A stretch of 64,000 nucleotides of DNA from Schistosoma haematobium (taxonomy: Eukaryota; Platyhelminthes; Trematoda; Strigeidida; Schistosomatidae). The position numbers and the translations under genes are program-made. The notes under the pieces are model-generated. The model made no database searches, had not been told where the DNA came from, and saw nothing but the letters and a program-made list of their open reading frames with translations. The stretch is from the NCBI RefSeq assembly GCF_000699445.3, contig NC_067202.1, positions 13,731,924 through 13,795,923 on the forward strand. The letters are read 5' to 3'. This document shows positions 1 through 13,600 of the stretch, in pieces (positions within the stretch are counted from its first letter, which is position 1; the number at the start of each line of letters is the position of its first letter).

Positions 1-899
1 GAGTCGCTTAAGAGTAAGCCATACATTTTCGACCAGTTTTTACCCAACCAGAAAACAGTTTTTGTAGATTCATAGTTTCTAGAAAAAAATCAATGATATT
101 GCATAGCGTAAAAAGATTTCACATAATTAATGAACCTATTAAATTCTTCTACAGGTTCCTCGATCTGTAATTCAAACAACAACAAATAATTATAAATCTA
201 TTCACATGGGTATAGATCTTCATCTCCTCAAACCATTAAAAGGACCTAAATAAATTTTTAAGAGTTCTTAAATTGTTTTTAGTAAGGGTTAGGGATTTCG
301 GGTAACAGTTTTCATCAGGATTTTGCCTCAACCAACATGCCAGAATGCTTTATAGCCGTATGAGTGATAAATTCTGCGTAATTAATCAAAAATCACTGTG
401 TAATTAGTTCGTTCATAAAATATAGGATTACTGGATTATGTTTTGTTTTCGGATTAATGGTTTATGGTTAGGATTTAGGGACAGTATTGATTCACACATT
501 CCAATGTATCCCAACCTTCTTTACTTCAAAGGAGATAGAAATGAAGAAAAAGATTTTTACAATCATAGTGTTGTCATTTACAACTTTCTGGTACCTACCA
601 TTGTCGTAATTTGCTGGAATTTTATTGTTTAGAGAAAAAAACGTATCTCATGATTACTTACACAGTTAGCATTCATTTTTATTTCTTTAAATCTAATAAG
701 TTTCAATTGGGAAGGTTTTCTGTAATATTTGCACAGTTAGATTATAGGTAGTCAGTCCAAATTAATTTTTGTCTAAACTACGATTCAATTCAATAATACC
801 CACAGTTGTACTGTCCGTACCAAAACTCTTTTGCAATTATTAAATATTCTTTAAAAATCCGCCTAATTTTTGAAACAATTCAGTTTAAATTCGCTTGAT
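1..899. other. AT-rich intron sequence, nothing recognised
   Basis: Presumably intron upstream of the first visible ASAP exon. Short open frames (for example 438-632) have no family signature. Confidence 0.5.
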
Positions 900-1200
900 T
901 TTGTTTACTTGTATTTTCCCATTGTTATTTAGGACTGCAGTTAACCAGTCTCTTATTGGGTTATGTGCAACATGTGCGGTCTGCCTCAATATTGCCTTAG
1001 TTCACAAGTTTTATAAGCAAAGTTGAATAGTGGCTAGTAGTGGAATACAGTTTGACGCGTGATTCGTCCTATTTGGGATTCGTCTGCTGGATGTGTCTGC
1101 ATCTCGGAGTTGAGGTTCACTCTGGTATTCAAACCCAGTACCGTTCACTTCAAACGCCATCGCGCTATCCACTAAGCTACTGAGTCCTGATAGCCACTTG
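900..1200 (-). repeat. SINE family A (left arm of fold-back)
   Basis: Sm-alpha-like. Read on the minus strand it has an A box in the TAGCTTAGTGG region, a B box (GGTTTGAATACC) and a ribozyme region with CAGACGA and GAAT, so the core is dead. Confidence 0.8.
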
Positions 1201-1206
1201 ATTGTT

Positions 1207-1450
1207 ATTTAGGACCTAAATAACAGTGGGAAGATACAAGTAGACAACATCAAGTGAATTTAAAACTTCGCTCCATTGCACAAGCAGATGGTTATCAGGA
1301 CTCAGTAGCTAAGCGGATTAGGCGATGGCGTTTGAAGTGAACGGTACTGGGTTTGAATACCAGAGTGAAAATCGACTCGGAGATGCAGACACATCCAGCT
1401 GACGAGTCTCAAATGGGACGAAACGCGCGTCCTGAATTCCAATCCAGTCT
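1207..1450 (+). repeat. SINE family A (right arm of fold-back)
   Basis: A box TAGCTAAGCGG, B box region GGGTTTGAATACC and an intact hammerhead. It meets the preceding minus copy at a perfect short palindrome, GTTATTTAGG-A-CCTAAATAAC (about 1203-1223). Confidence 0.85.
1391..1437 (+). ncRNA. Hammerhead ribozyme, type I (family A)
   Basis: Core elements in order: stem I arm ATCCAG, CTGACGA (1399-1405), stem II GTCT/GGGAC with loop CAAAT, GAAA (1420-1423), two-pair stem III with tetraloop GCGC, cleavage triplet GTC ending at 1431, return arm CTGAAT. One base of stem I is mismatched. All required core bases are present, so cleavage after 1431 is expected. Confidence 0.8.
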
Positions 1451-1531
1451 AACATTCTACTAACAATTAGTTCATAATTGTAATCTTAATTGTTTCGGAT
1501 GTTGCCTCTTTTTTTCTCCCGATTATTTCAG

Positions 1532-1623
1532 TTACCTCGATTCATCGGGAATCAACTGTTTAATAGTGTATATGAGTCTAGTTTGCCTGCAGAAAGTAAA
1601 CCGAACGCTTTAGATCCTGTTAC
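1532..1623 (+). CDS. ASAP: ASAP exon: end of ArfGAP domain
   Basis: Acceptor tttcag precedes and donor GTAAGT follows. Read in phase 0 it gives LPRFIGNQLFNSVYESSLP and then PNALDPV. This matches the family's conserved IGN-x-x-FN-x-x-x-E-x-x-LP stretch late in the ArfGAP fold. It leaves two bases (AC) that are completed by the next exon. The zinc-finger and arginine-finger exons must lie upstream of base 1. Confidence 0.88.
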
Positions 1624-4600
1624 GTAAGTAGAATTTGAAATATGAATTTTTTGTTATATACTTAAGCATACCTTTATTATTTCTTTTATGAAAATAAATT
1701 TATTAGTTTTCATTCTCTTGACTCTGTCCATAAAATCTTTTAAATGAAAGACAAATAGGGGAAGATAAAATAATTTTCATATTATTTATTGTAACTGAAT
1801 CCCCGGATAGGACAGTAAACTCTACCTGTCAAAACGCTCTTATGCGGTTATGCGCTTTTATGTCCCTGTCGTGAAAGTTCTACTTCCTGCATTCATGGGC
1901 TGTCGGTTGTTGCTTATAAAACGAAATGGACGAGAAATGAAATTCCATCGCTTAGACCTGGTTGATGGGTTTAAAGAGTCCCTCTAGGAAGGAGAGTTGG
2001 AAAATCAAAACTGCATATCAATATTATACGTAAATAGAGTCCGAGATCTTGAGGTAATGAATAAGGGATAAAGCTATTTTGATTATTCACTTTCGTTATG
2101 AAGCACTAACTTCAACGTGCCAGGTGCTGAGCGGAAAGAAGCGCCATCATAAAAAATGCATCTCTATCGAAACCCCAGACAGGATTTAAGAAATGAAGAA
2201 CAAGAAGACAGCAATTAACAGCAGTTGAACAAGAGTAGAGAAAGCCCAGTCATAGACCGAATACACAGAGGCAAACATGCAAGTGAAAAGGCATATTAGA
2301 GCCGACATGCGAAAGTACGTGAAAGACCTAGCAATGACAGCGGAAAAAGCTGCTAGAGATGGGATTATGAGACAGTTATATGATACAACGAAGAAACTAG
2401 CAAAGAAGTATTTTAAAACAGAGTGACCAGTCAAGAACAAAGAAGGCAAGCAGGTCACTGAAATTCAAGAACAGCGCAACAGGTGGGCAGGACATTTTGA
2501 TGAACTCTTGGATGCACTAACTAAACTGAACCCACCAGACCTCCCCTACACACGAACAAATGTGTGTGAAAACAACCAGTGTAGCAGCAGCTTCTGCATC
2601 AGTAGGCTTCAACATACACAGAGGAAAAAACTAAGATCCTTAAATACAACACAGAATACACCAATCCAATCACAGTTCATGGAAAAATTATGGAACAGGT
2701 GGAAACTTTCACGTAACTGGTCAAAATCATCGATAAACGTGGAGGATCTGATGCAGACGTCACTGCAAGCATCGCAAAGCAAGGACACTATTCCAACAGT
2801 TGATGTATATAAGCGACTCGAAACAACTGTCTGTCAACCAATATCAAATTCAGAATCTTCAATTTGAACGTCAAGACAGTTCTACTGTACGGAGTTGGAA
2901 CTTGTAGAACTACTACAACCACCATCTAAAGAGTGCACGCGTTTATAAACAGTTGTCTACGTAAAATATTCCAGATCCATAGGCCAGACACAATCAACAA
3001 CATCCTGCTGTGACAGAACAAACCAACATGCATGTCAACAGGAAAACAAGAAAAGACACTGCAGGTGGATAGGACATACATTACGGGGCAAGCACTAATG
3101 ATATCATTAATACCAATTAAGAAAAGGAATCAAATAAACTTCAGCTTCTAATTCCTCACACTATGTTATAACCCTCATTTAGCCCTAGTAAGTAGGTGGA
3201 TATTCTCAAGGTCCCTAAGACACCACTCAAAGGTTGTATATACATTTTAGTCTCACTGTATTATTTAGTTTATACTCTGATTCTCTCTTCTGGATCTGAT
3301 ATAACGTAACTACTCTTATTGTTGTATTGACGTAATATCGTAGTATACTCAAGAGAGAGAGAGAGCGAAATATTTCAAACCATCTGTTATATCAATCTTC
3401 AATTTGAATAATTTTATTACTTTTTTTAATTTTTAGTGATCCAACTGATGGAATGACACAAAGACGTAATTTTATTAAATCAAAATATGTTGATCGACGT
3501 TTTATCACGAAAACAACATCGGATTCTTTAATTGTAACATCGAATTCACTAGATTATAATACGAACAATAATAAATCTTTCTCAGATGATATTTCAACTA
3601 CTCGTGATCCTATTGCAGAACGATTTTTAAGACGTGATCTGTTAAGAGCAGTGAAAACCGGTAATTTATCATTACTTATTCAGGTAAGATGATGACTAGT
3701 ATTAGTGATAACTGATAGATAATTATTGTAATTCATTGTGTCAATAAATTAATAAAAATCAGGGAGAAATCAGCGAAGAAAAAACTTTCAGTCATTGTTA
3801 TCATGAACCGATTTAAGTTAGACTACCATTGAGAAACTGGAAGCACCGGACGGCTGTTTCGTCCTAGTAAGGGACTGCACGGCTACGGTATCGCATACGG
3901 GACTCAAATCCAGGACTTTAGGTCTCGCTCAAAGACGTTTCACCATGGAATCGGTATGCAACCTTTGTAAAAGTCCAACTCGAATCAATGCTTTCTATAA
4001 AATCATTTACTTAAGCTTCATATTCTTATGTTTAATTGTTTGATAAATATATGAGTCCGTAGAAGAATAAAAAAGAGTTTACATCATATAGTGATTTATG
4101 ATTTCAAATACCAAAAGAAAAGTTTCCATGCTGATTGTGATCGGTTAGAGGATAGAAGAGAATGAAAATATTTTACAGGTCACAAATATGCGTGGTAATT
4201 GTCCACCTAGCAATTAAACAATAATCACGGGAATTTTTTAGAGGATAAATCATAACTGATCACAGTTCTAAACAACAATCGGGAGAAACAAACAAATGTA
4301 ATGTAAATTCATTCCATTAAACAAGGCAGTAGCTATCTGAACTCAGTAGCTAAATGGATATATTCTTATCTAAGAGTGAACGTCAACTCTTGGATGTGGT
4401 AGGTACATCAAGCTGACGAAACAGAAATGGAACGAAACGGCGCGTTGTGAATTCTACTCCTATTCACTATCCATCTCTGCTTAAAATAACAGTTTTAAAG
4501 AAGTACAAAGTAATTATAGAAACAAAATTAAGACCAAGATGTACTGCAGAAGAGAATTAAGCTCATGGAAGAATGAAAGGTTGTACGTGTTGCTTCGGCA

Positions 4601-7600
4601 TGCAAATTTAAGGTTTGAATTGGTAGATTTACAATACCTCACCAGGACAGTGCATAAGTTTTCGATTCAAACTCCTCTCGTTGCTTCCATATATTTTACC
4701 GTGTAGATTATTTTTGTTGAATAATTCTTTCGGGGCAATCTGCCCACATTTGATGAGGTTCTCCTGTAATGTGAACTACTATTTGAAAAAGATTTAGGGA
4801 CAACCAAACTAAAACGTGACATAACTCTTCGTGTCTTAATATTCCTTCATACATTCTTTTTTCCTGTCTTCGCGAACCATATTCTCAGTGTTCAACACTA
4901 CTACGTAGTTTCAACTATTTAACTTTGGTCAAGCACATATTTACCAGGTTCTAAGTTGATAATAACTAAATGGCTCAATTATGCTTACTGATTATTGGAT
5001 TAATCAAGTCATTTTAATTCATCACTTCATTATTTTTTCGTTCTGTTCATAGGTATTTGCTGAACGACTAGATCCTATGACACCATTTCAACCAGAAGAT
5101 AACGATGATGATTCTTATTCACTTTTGCCTGGAACAACTGCGTTACATATAGCTGTTGAGAAAACTAGTAAATTTTTAATAAAATCCAGATTAAATTATT
5201 CTCATGGAAACAACGTTAATGTATCTGATTTAAGTGAAGAACAACAAATAACTGAATCTTTTTTAAATTTTGATAATAGTAGTAATCGTGAAGCAACAAC
5301 ATGGAGTGTAATTGATAATCATGAATTTGAGAAATCACCACATAATAATTTACCATTAGTGGAATTCATCTTACAAAATTCTTCATCGTGAGTTTATCCC
5401 GTTTCTTTTGTTTTTCTGTTCTTATTATTCCTTTGTTGTATGTGTAATGTCAAAAATCGTAGATGTACTTAAATGGTATTGAGTCTTGTGTGATCAGGTC
5501 ATTAATAATTGAATAGAGTTTTATATAGTCCGATTATTGATTACTTCTTGCAGATTATCTGTATAGGACCAATCATTTTCTTTTGTTCAATAACCCAATG
5601 ACAGTTGAAATCAATACTTAGTGCCTTTCAGTTCAGGATACAGTTTCTCTCATACTTGCTCACTCACTATTTAGTACAGAACAAGATGGCAACAAGTAGA
5701 TAAACTGCTACTGTATAGTTCAATTCATAATTCTATACTGGTGTGATACTACTTACGCCTGTTACCTGTCGTGGAGATCAGAAGCCGCCAACGAGAATTC
5801 TCCAAGCAACTCTGTCTCGAGCTCCCATTCCTAGTTGTTTGCAGTCGCTATTCATTCGTTGATGTCTGCCTCCGATTCTCGACTTAATGTGTTCCTTAGT
5901 CTTCCTCTTTGACTTCCACCTTTAAGATTCCGAGTTAGCACTTGCCTAGTGATTCCGTCTGATGATTTCCGTAATGTATGTCCTATCCACCTACAGCGTC
6001 TTTTCTTACTTTCTTGTTAACCTGGAAGCAGGTTGTTGTTGATGGTGTCTGGCCTATGGTCTGGAATATTTTGCGTATAAAACTGTTTATAATTGTGTGG
6101 ACTCTTTTGATGGTGGTTGTAATAGTTCTCCATGTTTCAGCTCCACAAAGTAGAACTGTCTTGATGGTCGTATTGAACTTTCCGAATTTTGTATTGGTTG
6201 ACAGACAGTTAGCCAGCACGAGCAGCCATACGTTTACTCGGAATCCTAATTGGTCCCTCTCACCTAACCCTGCCCGTTTGAGTGTAAAACAAAATCTCAG
6301 CCTCCACTGTATGAATCGTATATATTTCAGACATACGTAGTTTATATACAAGCAGACCATACCGCATCATGCCATGAAACAGAATATAGTAATTATAGAA
6401 GATGAAGTTAAAAGTGGATGTGAGTACAGAAGACTGTAACTAAATGATTTGGAATTACTCAAGAACAGTAATTCGTATAACAGTAGCCAACAGTTCAAAT
6501 GAAAGCTTATAATAAAAGGAACATGTATGTACATATAATACAGTTACTTAATAGTTATACAATAGTTACCATTCACTTTTTCTTCGTTCAGATATAACAC
6601 TCATGAATGACCAGCGATAATCATCCCCTACTTGATACTTTAGGATATTTTCATTCTTCCACTTAATACACATTCTCATTGTGCATTTTTTTCCCTTAAG
6701 CAAAACATTTGATTAATGGTAATGAATCATCGCCTCGATTTTGTAAATGTAAAACACAGGCTTTAGATACACAGAGACTATTTACCAATTCACTTACAAG
6801 TGTATTATGTGTGTATATGTGCGCATTTATACATTTCGATATGTTTTTTGTTTATTTATAGACAACTTGTTTTGTTTTTTTTTTTGTTTTTTTTAAAAAA
6901 ATTTCCTGTATATATATTACTGTTTTATAAATTGACCCGATGTTGTATTCTTTTTGAAGAGGGGGGCTGTTGATCCTTCCTTTTCTCTCATTTTACAACT
7001 GACTTTTTCCCCCCACTTTGAATGGATGAATAGTGGATGTCGTGTGTATGTATGTGTTTATTGCATGTTGTATGAGTAAGCTATTGTAAACGGTTTATGA
7101 ATTCTATTTAAATTGTATCGTAATTTCCTACGGTTTTTTATTAAGGACTGGAATTGATCAGTTTTTATATTGGTATTTGTGTATCCTTGATATTACTATT
7201 AAGTTGCTAGATTTTTTTAAAAAAATTAAAGGTGGATTGTGGCCTGTAGTGGAATCCAGGACTCAAGTTTCATCCTACTTGGTTTTTTAAAGCTGGATAT
7301 ATTTTCTATATCTCAGTGTTGATGTTCACATCGAGACTTGAACTTCACTTTAAACGACTATTGTGGTATCCATTTAGCCTACTGAGGCTAGATAGCCACT
7401 AATCTACTCAGCGGTTTTAGGTTAATGTGTAAGAACTTAAATTAATCTATTCAGTTAATAACTATCTTAACTCATTAACTTAATGGATACTTGAAACAAT
7501 GAGTAGCTTACTAATGATATATGCAATAGATAGGAATTCAGTTTGGAAACATTCGCATGTTTTCTCGTAAATATCAACACTAAGACACAGGTACATCCGG

Positions 7601-10600
7601 TTTACGGGCCCCAGACAGGATGAAACTCACTCCATTGATTCCACTCCTAGTCGCTACCCCGCTTTAATAAATGCCTGTGAATTAGTTGATCTCTGACTTT
7701 GTTCACAAATTAAGGTTGTGACTTGCTGAAATTGATCCGTACAATTCTATATGTCTTTCTGCATTTCTTAAATGCGGTTTCAATTTTTTTAAACTCAGTA
7801 TTTTTTCTATAGGGTTTACGTTGAACTAAAACGTGTAATGAAAGTGTAGTATAGGGATAAACCAGTCAGAATCAAGAAAAGGATTGCTTTAACACGATAT
7901 TTAAGAGTGAAAGAATTTTATATCATATCACCCATAAGGAGAAATTCTGGTAACGTTTCGTTCTCTGATCTCAGAGTGGTTTAATCATCGATTCCTTTTT
8001 TATATCACATCATTGGCACTAAGTTCAGTATAGAGTGAGCTATTGGCATATTTCAACTACCTACAAAATGTATTCAAAAGAGGGAAGATACAATTTATCA
8101 ACCTGTTTTATGATAGAAGGAATATGGATATACATATAATGTAGTTACTTAATAGTAATCCAATAAGAATATATAATAATAGCCCATAAACAATTCCTAG
8201 ATGTTACCATTCATTTATTCTTCGTTTGGATATAACACAGCCGATCCAATTTAATTCACCGACAACTAACATTTCGAGAATCAAGTCAAAAGGGGTGGCA
8301 ATTAAGACAGATATGTAAACAATACTAGGGCACATGTGTCAATAATAACCGATCAAGATCAAAGTCTATATATATTCATGTGATTAGTGATTGGATACTT
8401 CCAGCGTTGAGTTGGTCTGTTTCATTTTCATATATTTTATTTCGCTTTTTAATCTACTTCTCGATTTTAAGGGAAATCTCAAATAATGTCTTGTTTGTTC
8501 AAATTACAATTATCAGTGTTCTTTTAACTTTTTTATCTGATATTTGTGTTGTATATTTACATTTGAAGAGGTAGTTTAAAACGTGCCAATAAATTGGGTG
8601 ATACAGCACTACATCATGCCGCTCGTTATGGATGTGTGGATGCATTAAAATTAATTGTTCAAGCTGGCGGGATTCCAACACCAGTAAGTATCTATTTTTT
8701 TCTGTTATGTTCTAGCTTCATGATATCTGAACACATCGACGAGCTTGTTACCTCATATTGTTGTTACATTACTGTCAGCACGATCGGGTTACTAATTATA
8801 GAGTGGTTGGATTATAGGTATCGTTTAATGACTTGTTCAGTTTATGTCTAATCAGCATCATAGACATTCTCTTTATCTAGTGACATTATGACTTTTTCCT
8901 GACCACAATATGTCAACGGCTGCGAATTACTTATCCCTAACGGTTCAACACATACCTACTTTAATAATCATTCAGAACACGAATACGACGGCCAGATCTA
9001 TCTTATATTAACAATCGACCCATTCTATTCTTTATAGCTAAATATAAATTCGATAATATACAATAAATACCTGACTGCACAACAAGACGTATCAGATATT
9101 AAGTCATAAATAAAACAAAACTGAGTAATTGGTCTATAATTAATTACCGCAGTGAAAATTAGATAATAAGATTATTAAATATGTTACGTAAAATTAGAAT
9201 TAGAAATCCAAGTCCCACAATTAACAAAAAAACATTTACGTTTACGTCCTATTTCAATTTCGATTCCTACACTTATGTAACTACCTGTAATAATTAACTG
9301 ATTACGAAAATGCACCTTAGTTTCAATTTTACTTTTACAAACATTGTGTAACTAACTAAGTGACTTAAAAGCAACATTTAACTCTGTAAACCTAGAGGTT
9401 CTGTGGCTTTGTCTGTAATTGAAAGGTGTACCTCAGAAATACCTAAACCTTGTAAAGACTCTTTACACGAACACTACTACGGCGAACTATCATCTGATTT
9501 TACAACCTCAAGTGATGTCCCACAGAGCTGTCTATCTCTATTTTGGTTTAATTTCATCATAGACCTACTGCTGGAAATAACACTTTCGTCGTCTGAATTT
9601 TCGGGAATTGATCCCCATACCAGGAGGTCCATTCACTGACTTAGAATACGCAAATGACATAGTCCTGTTTGGTGTAGACGCTGATAAAATGCAAAGTCTT
9701 TTGGTAGCATTGAGCAACAATGTCAGGATGTTTGGCATACGTTTCTACCCCTGTAAATGCAAATTTTATTTCAGGACTGGCCTATGTCAACACCTGAACT
9801 AGGGATAGATGGTGTAGTAGTCTAACGCATGGACAACTTCACTTATCTCAGAAGTCTGATTACCCCTAATGGGTGGGTGTCTGGCGAAATCTCAACAAGG
9901 ATTCAAAAAGGTCGTTTGGGTTTTGTCAACTTACGTCACGTACGACGAAGATGAGATTATCCGTCTATCAATTAAGGGATGAGTATATTGTACAGTAGTT
10001 CGTGAAACGTGGCCATTATATTAGTATAGGGTTCTGGTAAAGAATTAATTCAAAGGAATTATTTCTTTGTTCAACTTGTCTTTTTTTTTTTGAAAAAAAA
10101 ATTCATTTCATCGTCTCAATGTGATATGGTAGTACATATTTGTTCCGGACTCTACTTTCATCAGACTACTTGGTTGGGGTCCACGTGACTATCGTAACTA
10201 ATGGTTGGAGACTCTGTGACATGACTCACAATTTATCACAATGACGTAGGTGTATACACTCTCTGTCTCCCCTTAAACTCTGAGGTTAAAATTGCTTTAT
10301 ATCTTTCTTTCTACAAACTAATTCCTTCTTCCTGTACTATATCCTTATACACAATATTTCTTTTATACATTACTACCATTGAAGTGACTACCTTTATAAA
10401 TTTGGTTTTGATCTTGTTGCGCTAATGAGTGAGGCGTGGCAACTTGGACCGATGCATATATGTGCCTGGTCCTACGTTGTAGATGACTGACTGACTTTAT
10501 CATAAATAACTGGCACTTAATCGATTTACATTTTAAGTGAGAGTACCTGTTTACAGTCAGTTAATTTTTTTCTAATGTACGTGTTTTATACTTCTTTTTC

Positions 10601-13600
10601 TCAACACCCCCCCCTTCTCTCTGTCTTCTACAGATACTCCAATTAACTAATCATAATGGTCAAACAGCATTAGATATTGTAGAAAATGCATTAATACAAT
10701 ACAAATTAAATAATACTAATACTACTACTAATAATAATAACAATCATATATTGTTATTAGATGCTTATAAAAATTGTCAACATATTCTTAAATTAGCTAA
10801 TTTCATTGCATCTAATAATTCATGTAAAAATAATTGTTTAATTACTGATTCTATTGGTTCATTATTTTCTAATACAAATGGATCTATTGATAAATTATCA
10901 AATTATCGTAATAATTTAATAGAATTATTAAATCAATTAAATTCAATCAATTGGTATCCATTAAATATTTCATCCATAACAACACCATCATCATCAGCAT
11001 CAGTAACAACATTATTGACAACATCAACAGTTCAATTCATAAATAATGAAAAAAATCATTATTTCTATAAAGATAATATAGATAAAAAGATAATAACAAT
11101 GACTACAAATACATTGGTTACAACTAGTTCACCAAGTATTACAAATGTACCTATGTCAAATAAATTAGAAACAACTCATAGTAATAATTATCAATTAGGA
11201 ACATTTTCATTGTCTCCTATAATGAAATGTGTGAATCAATTGGTGAGTAATTTATTATATTTATTTATTTAAACAAAAAAATATATATGACACACAAAGG
11301 TAGTTAGGATACTGTCCGGTAGCCTACATTGACGTAGGTAGTTTTTTTAAGAAGTCACTATCCAAGCCTTTGATCTAGAGGTTTAATGCACGAACAAAAT
11401 AGTGGAACAATGTTAGGAGACTTGATCCCTTTGGTGGTCGATGACCAACAATACATTCGTACGCTATTTGTTCTCTTAGGATCCCGGAAATTATGTGCAC
11501 CACTAGCTTGGAATCAGGTTTTCTTAAATCCTTTGAGTGGATGCTCCGTACCCACCAACCTGGCTTAAACCTCCTTCCAGACATTCATTTTTTGTTCTAT
11601 CAATTTGTAGACAAAACCTCTGGCTCGAGAAGAGATTGGTTAGGACTTCTCTGGCAGATGCTATATATAAGTGGCCATATGAGAGCATTTCGAGAGGCAG
11701 AGCGGAGTCTCCTCACTTGGTGAATAATATTTCATAAATGAGAGGACGAAAAGCTAATGTCTGGCGCTTCAATGGAGTTGGTAGTTATAGAAGATCCACC
11801 TAGGGGAGTTAGAAAATCCTGATTGCAAACCAATGGAACACTTGAGCTCCATGGTCCTGAGATTATAAATGGCATATGAATCTATTGCTGGTCACCGGCT
11901 ACCATAAAATAGCATCTCCTAAAGTTGCTCCACTGCCCTGTAGATTACATCTCTAGGTCAAAGGCTCAGAGAGTGGTCTCCTAAGAAAACCACCACCTGG
12001 GCATTATCATAGCTCATACACAAACCAATTGACTTGTGTGGCGCGTATGTATTCGGTACCCCTTTCTACCAATATTTATATGTTCAAATAAATAAAGGCG
12101 ATTACAAGTTTACTCAAATTTTGTTAACTGTACTAAAATCTTACTCGTAACGACAACCTTAAGCTTAATAAATTATTACATTTGAATTTGTTACATTCTC
12201 TGAGCTGTATGGTTCAGTCGTAAAAATATTATTGTCTTCCCCGACAATATGATTATCACATACTTTTTAAAAAAAAGAAGCATACAGACATTGAAAATCT
12301 TCATTACTAAACTATTCAGATAGCTGGACATGAAATACTTATGGAATACTCATCCGGAGCTGTAAATCATTCTCCTTCATCTCAAAACAATCTCATAATA
12401 AATGAACAAATTAATTGTACTACTTACAACTACTATTACTCTTTTACGTCTTTTTCGATTGTAAACGTTTTAAAAATTAACTGATTTTATGGTTTTAATC
12501 ATCGTAAATTTATGAGATAGCTGACATTTATGTCATTGTCTTTTGCATAAACCAAACAAATCAGTAAATGTTCACAATACATTGACTAATAGGATTTGAG
12601 TTAGCCTAAGTTCAGCAGTCCTGACATCTCCATATTGGCAATTATCATGTGCTTACTAGGGACTTGCTTTGAAGGGAAATTTTACAAGCTCTAGTGAAAA
12701 TTTGTGACCAGCTGATTTAAATTCATGTCAGATGTGACTAAGCCAAGGTACCCAATAAAGACAATGGAAGATGATTGCGCAGTATCATGGATTGATTAAA
12801 GTTAAACTTGTACACGATTAGGTCCTGGGCTATTGCACGCTAAATCGAAGGCCCTGAGTTCGATCGTCGGTTGTGCAGTTGTGGATGTTCGCTGCTGAGG
12901 ACAAAATAAATGCTCTGTTCTTTCAGGTTTCTAATAGTTATCTAATTTAAATTGATTCGTGATGTTAATGCGATTCTTATTGTGTTTTTTTATGTGGCAA
13001 ATCTTTTTGCTAACATCTACATCTACCTTCCTCTTCTTTTTTGTGTTGTGCATCCATTCTGGAATTGGAAAAAAAAATTAATTAACTACAACTGTAGATT
13101 TCTACTCGTAATCCATGTGAATCGTATACACCGAAACCAAATTCAACTGGGAAACAAATAACCTTTGATGAAAATATATGTACCACAGGTAACAGTGTCA
13201 CACCAACTTCATTAAATAAACCTACACGATGTAAGTGTTTTCCTTTCTACTCTGCTATACAAATCTACATAATATCTGCTCATATTTTACTCATTTTATT
13301 CACTAAGATACAAAAAACAAACATCTTTAACCACTGATCATGTTTAGTATGCCTATTCCACCCCAACCAAACAGTGTTTATATCTATCCATATGGCTCAG
13401 ATCAACTACTAAGGATCTTCTTGAACTAACCTGATACAATTACGACGTCTACTTATCTGTCATTCAGCTAGTCATAATCAGCATAAAAACTGATATAAAT
13501 GTGTACACTTACTCAATATGTCAAACCACATTAGCATGAAGTAATGAAATTAATAGGATGAATAGCAAAGGATATTGGACTAATCTAGTAGCAGTGATAA

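Noticed and set aside
160..250. Upstream ASAP exon after ttctacag
   Set aside because: The frame (VPRSVIQTTTNNY) does not resemble the ArfGAP domain and ends at a stop without a donor.
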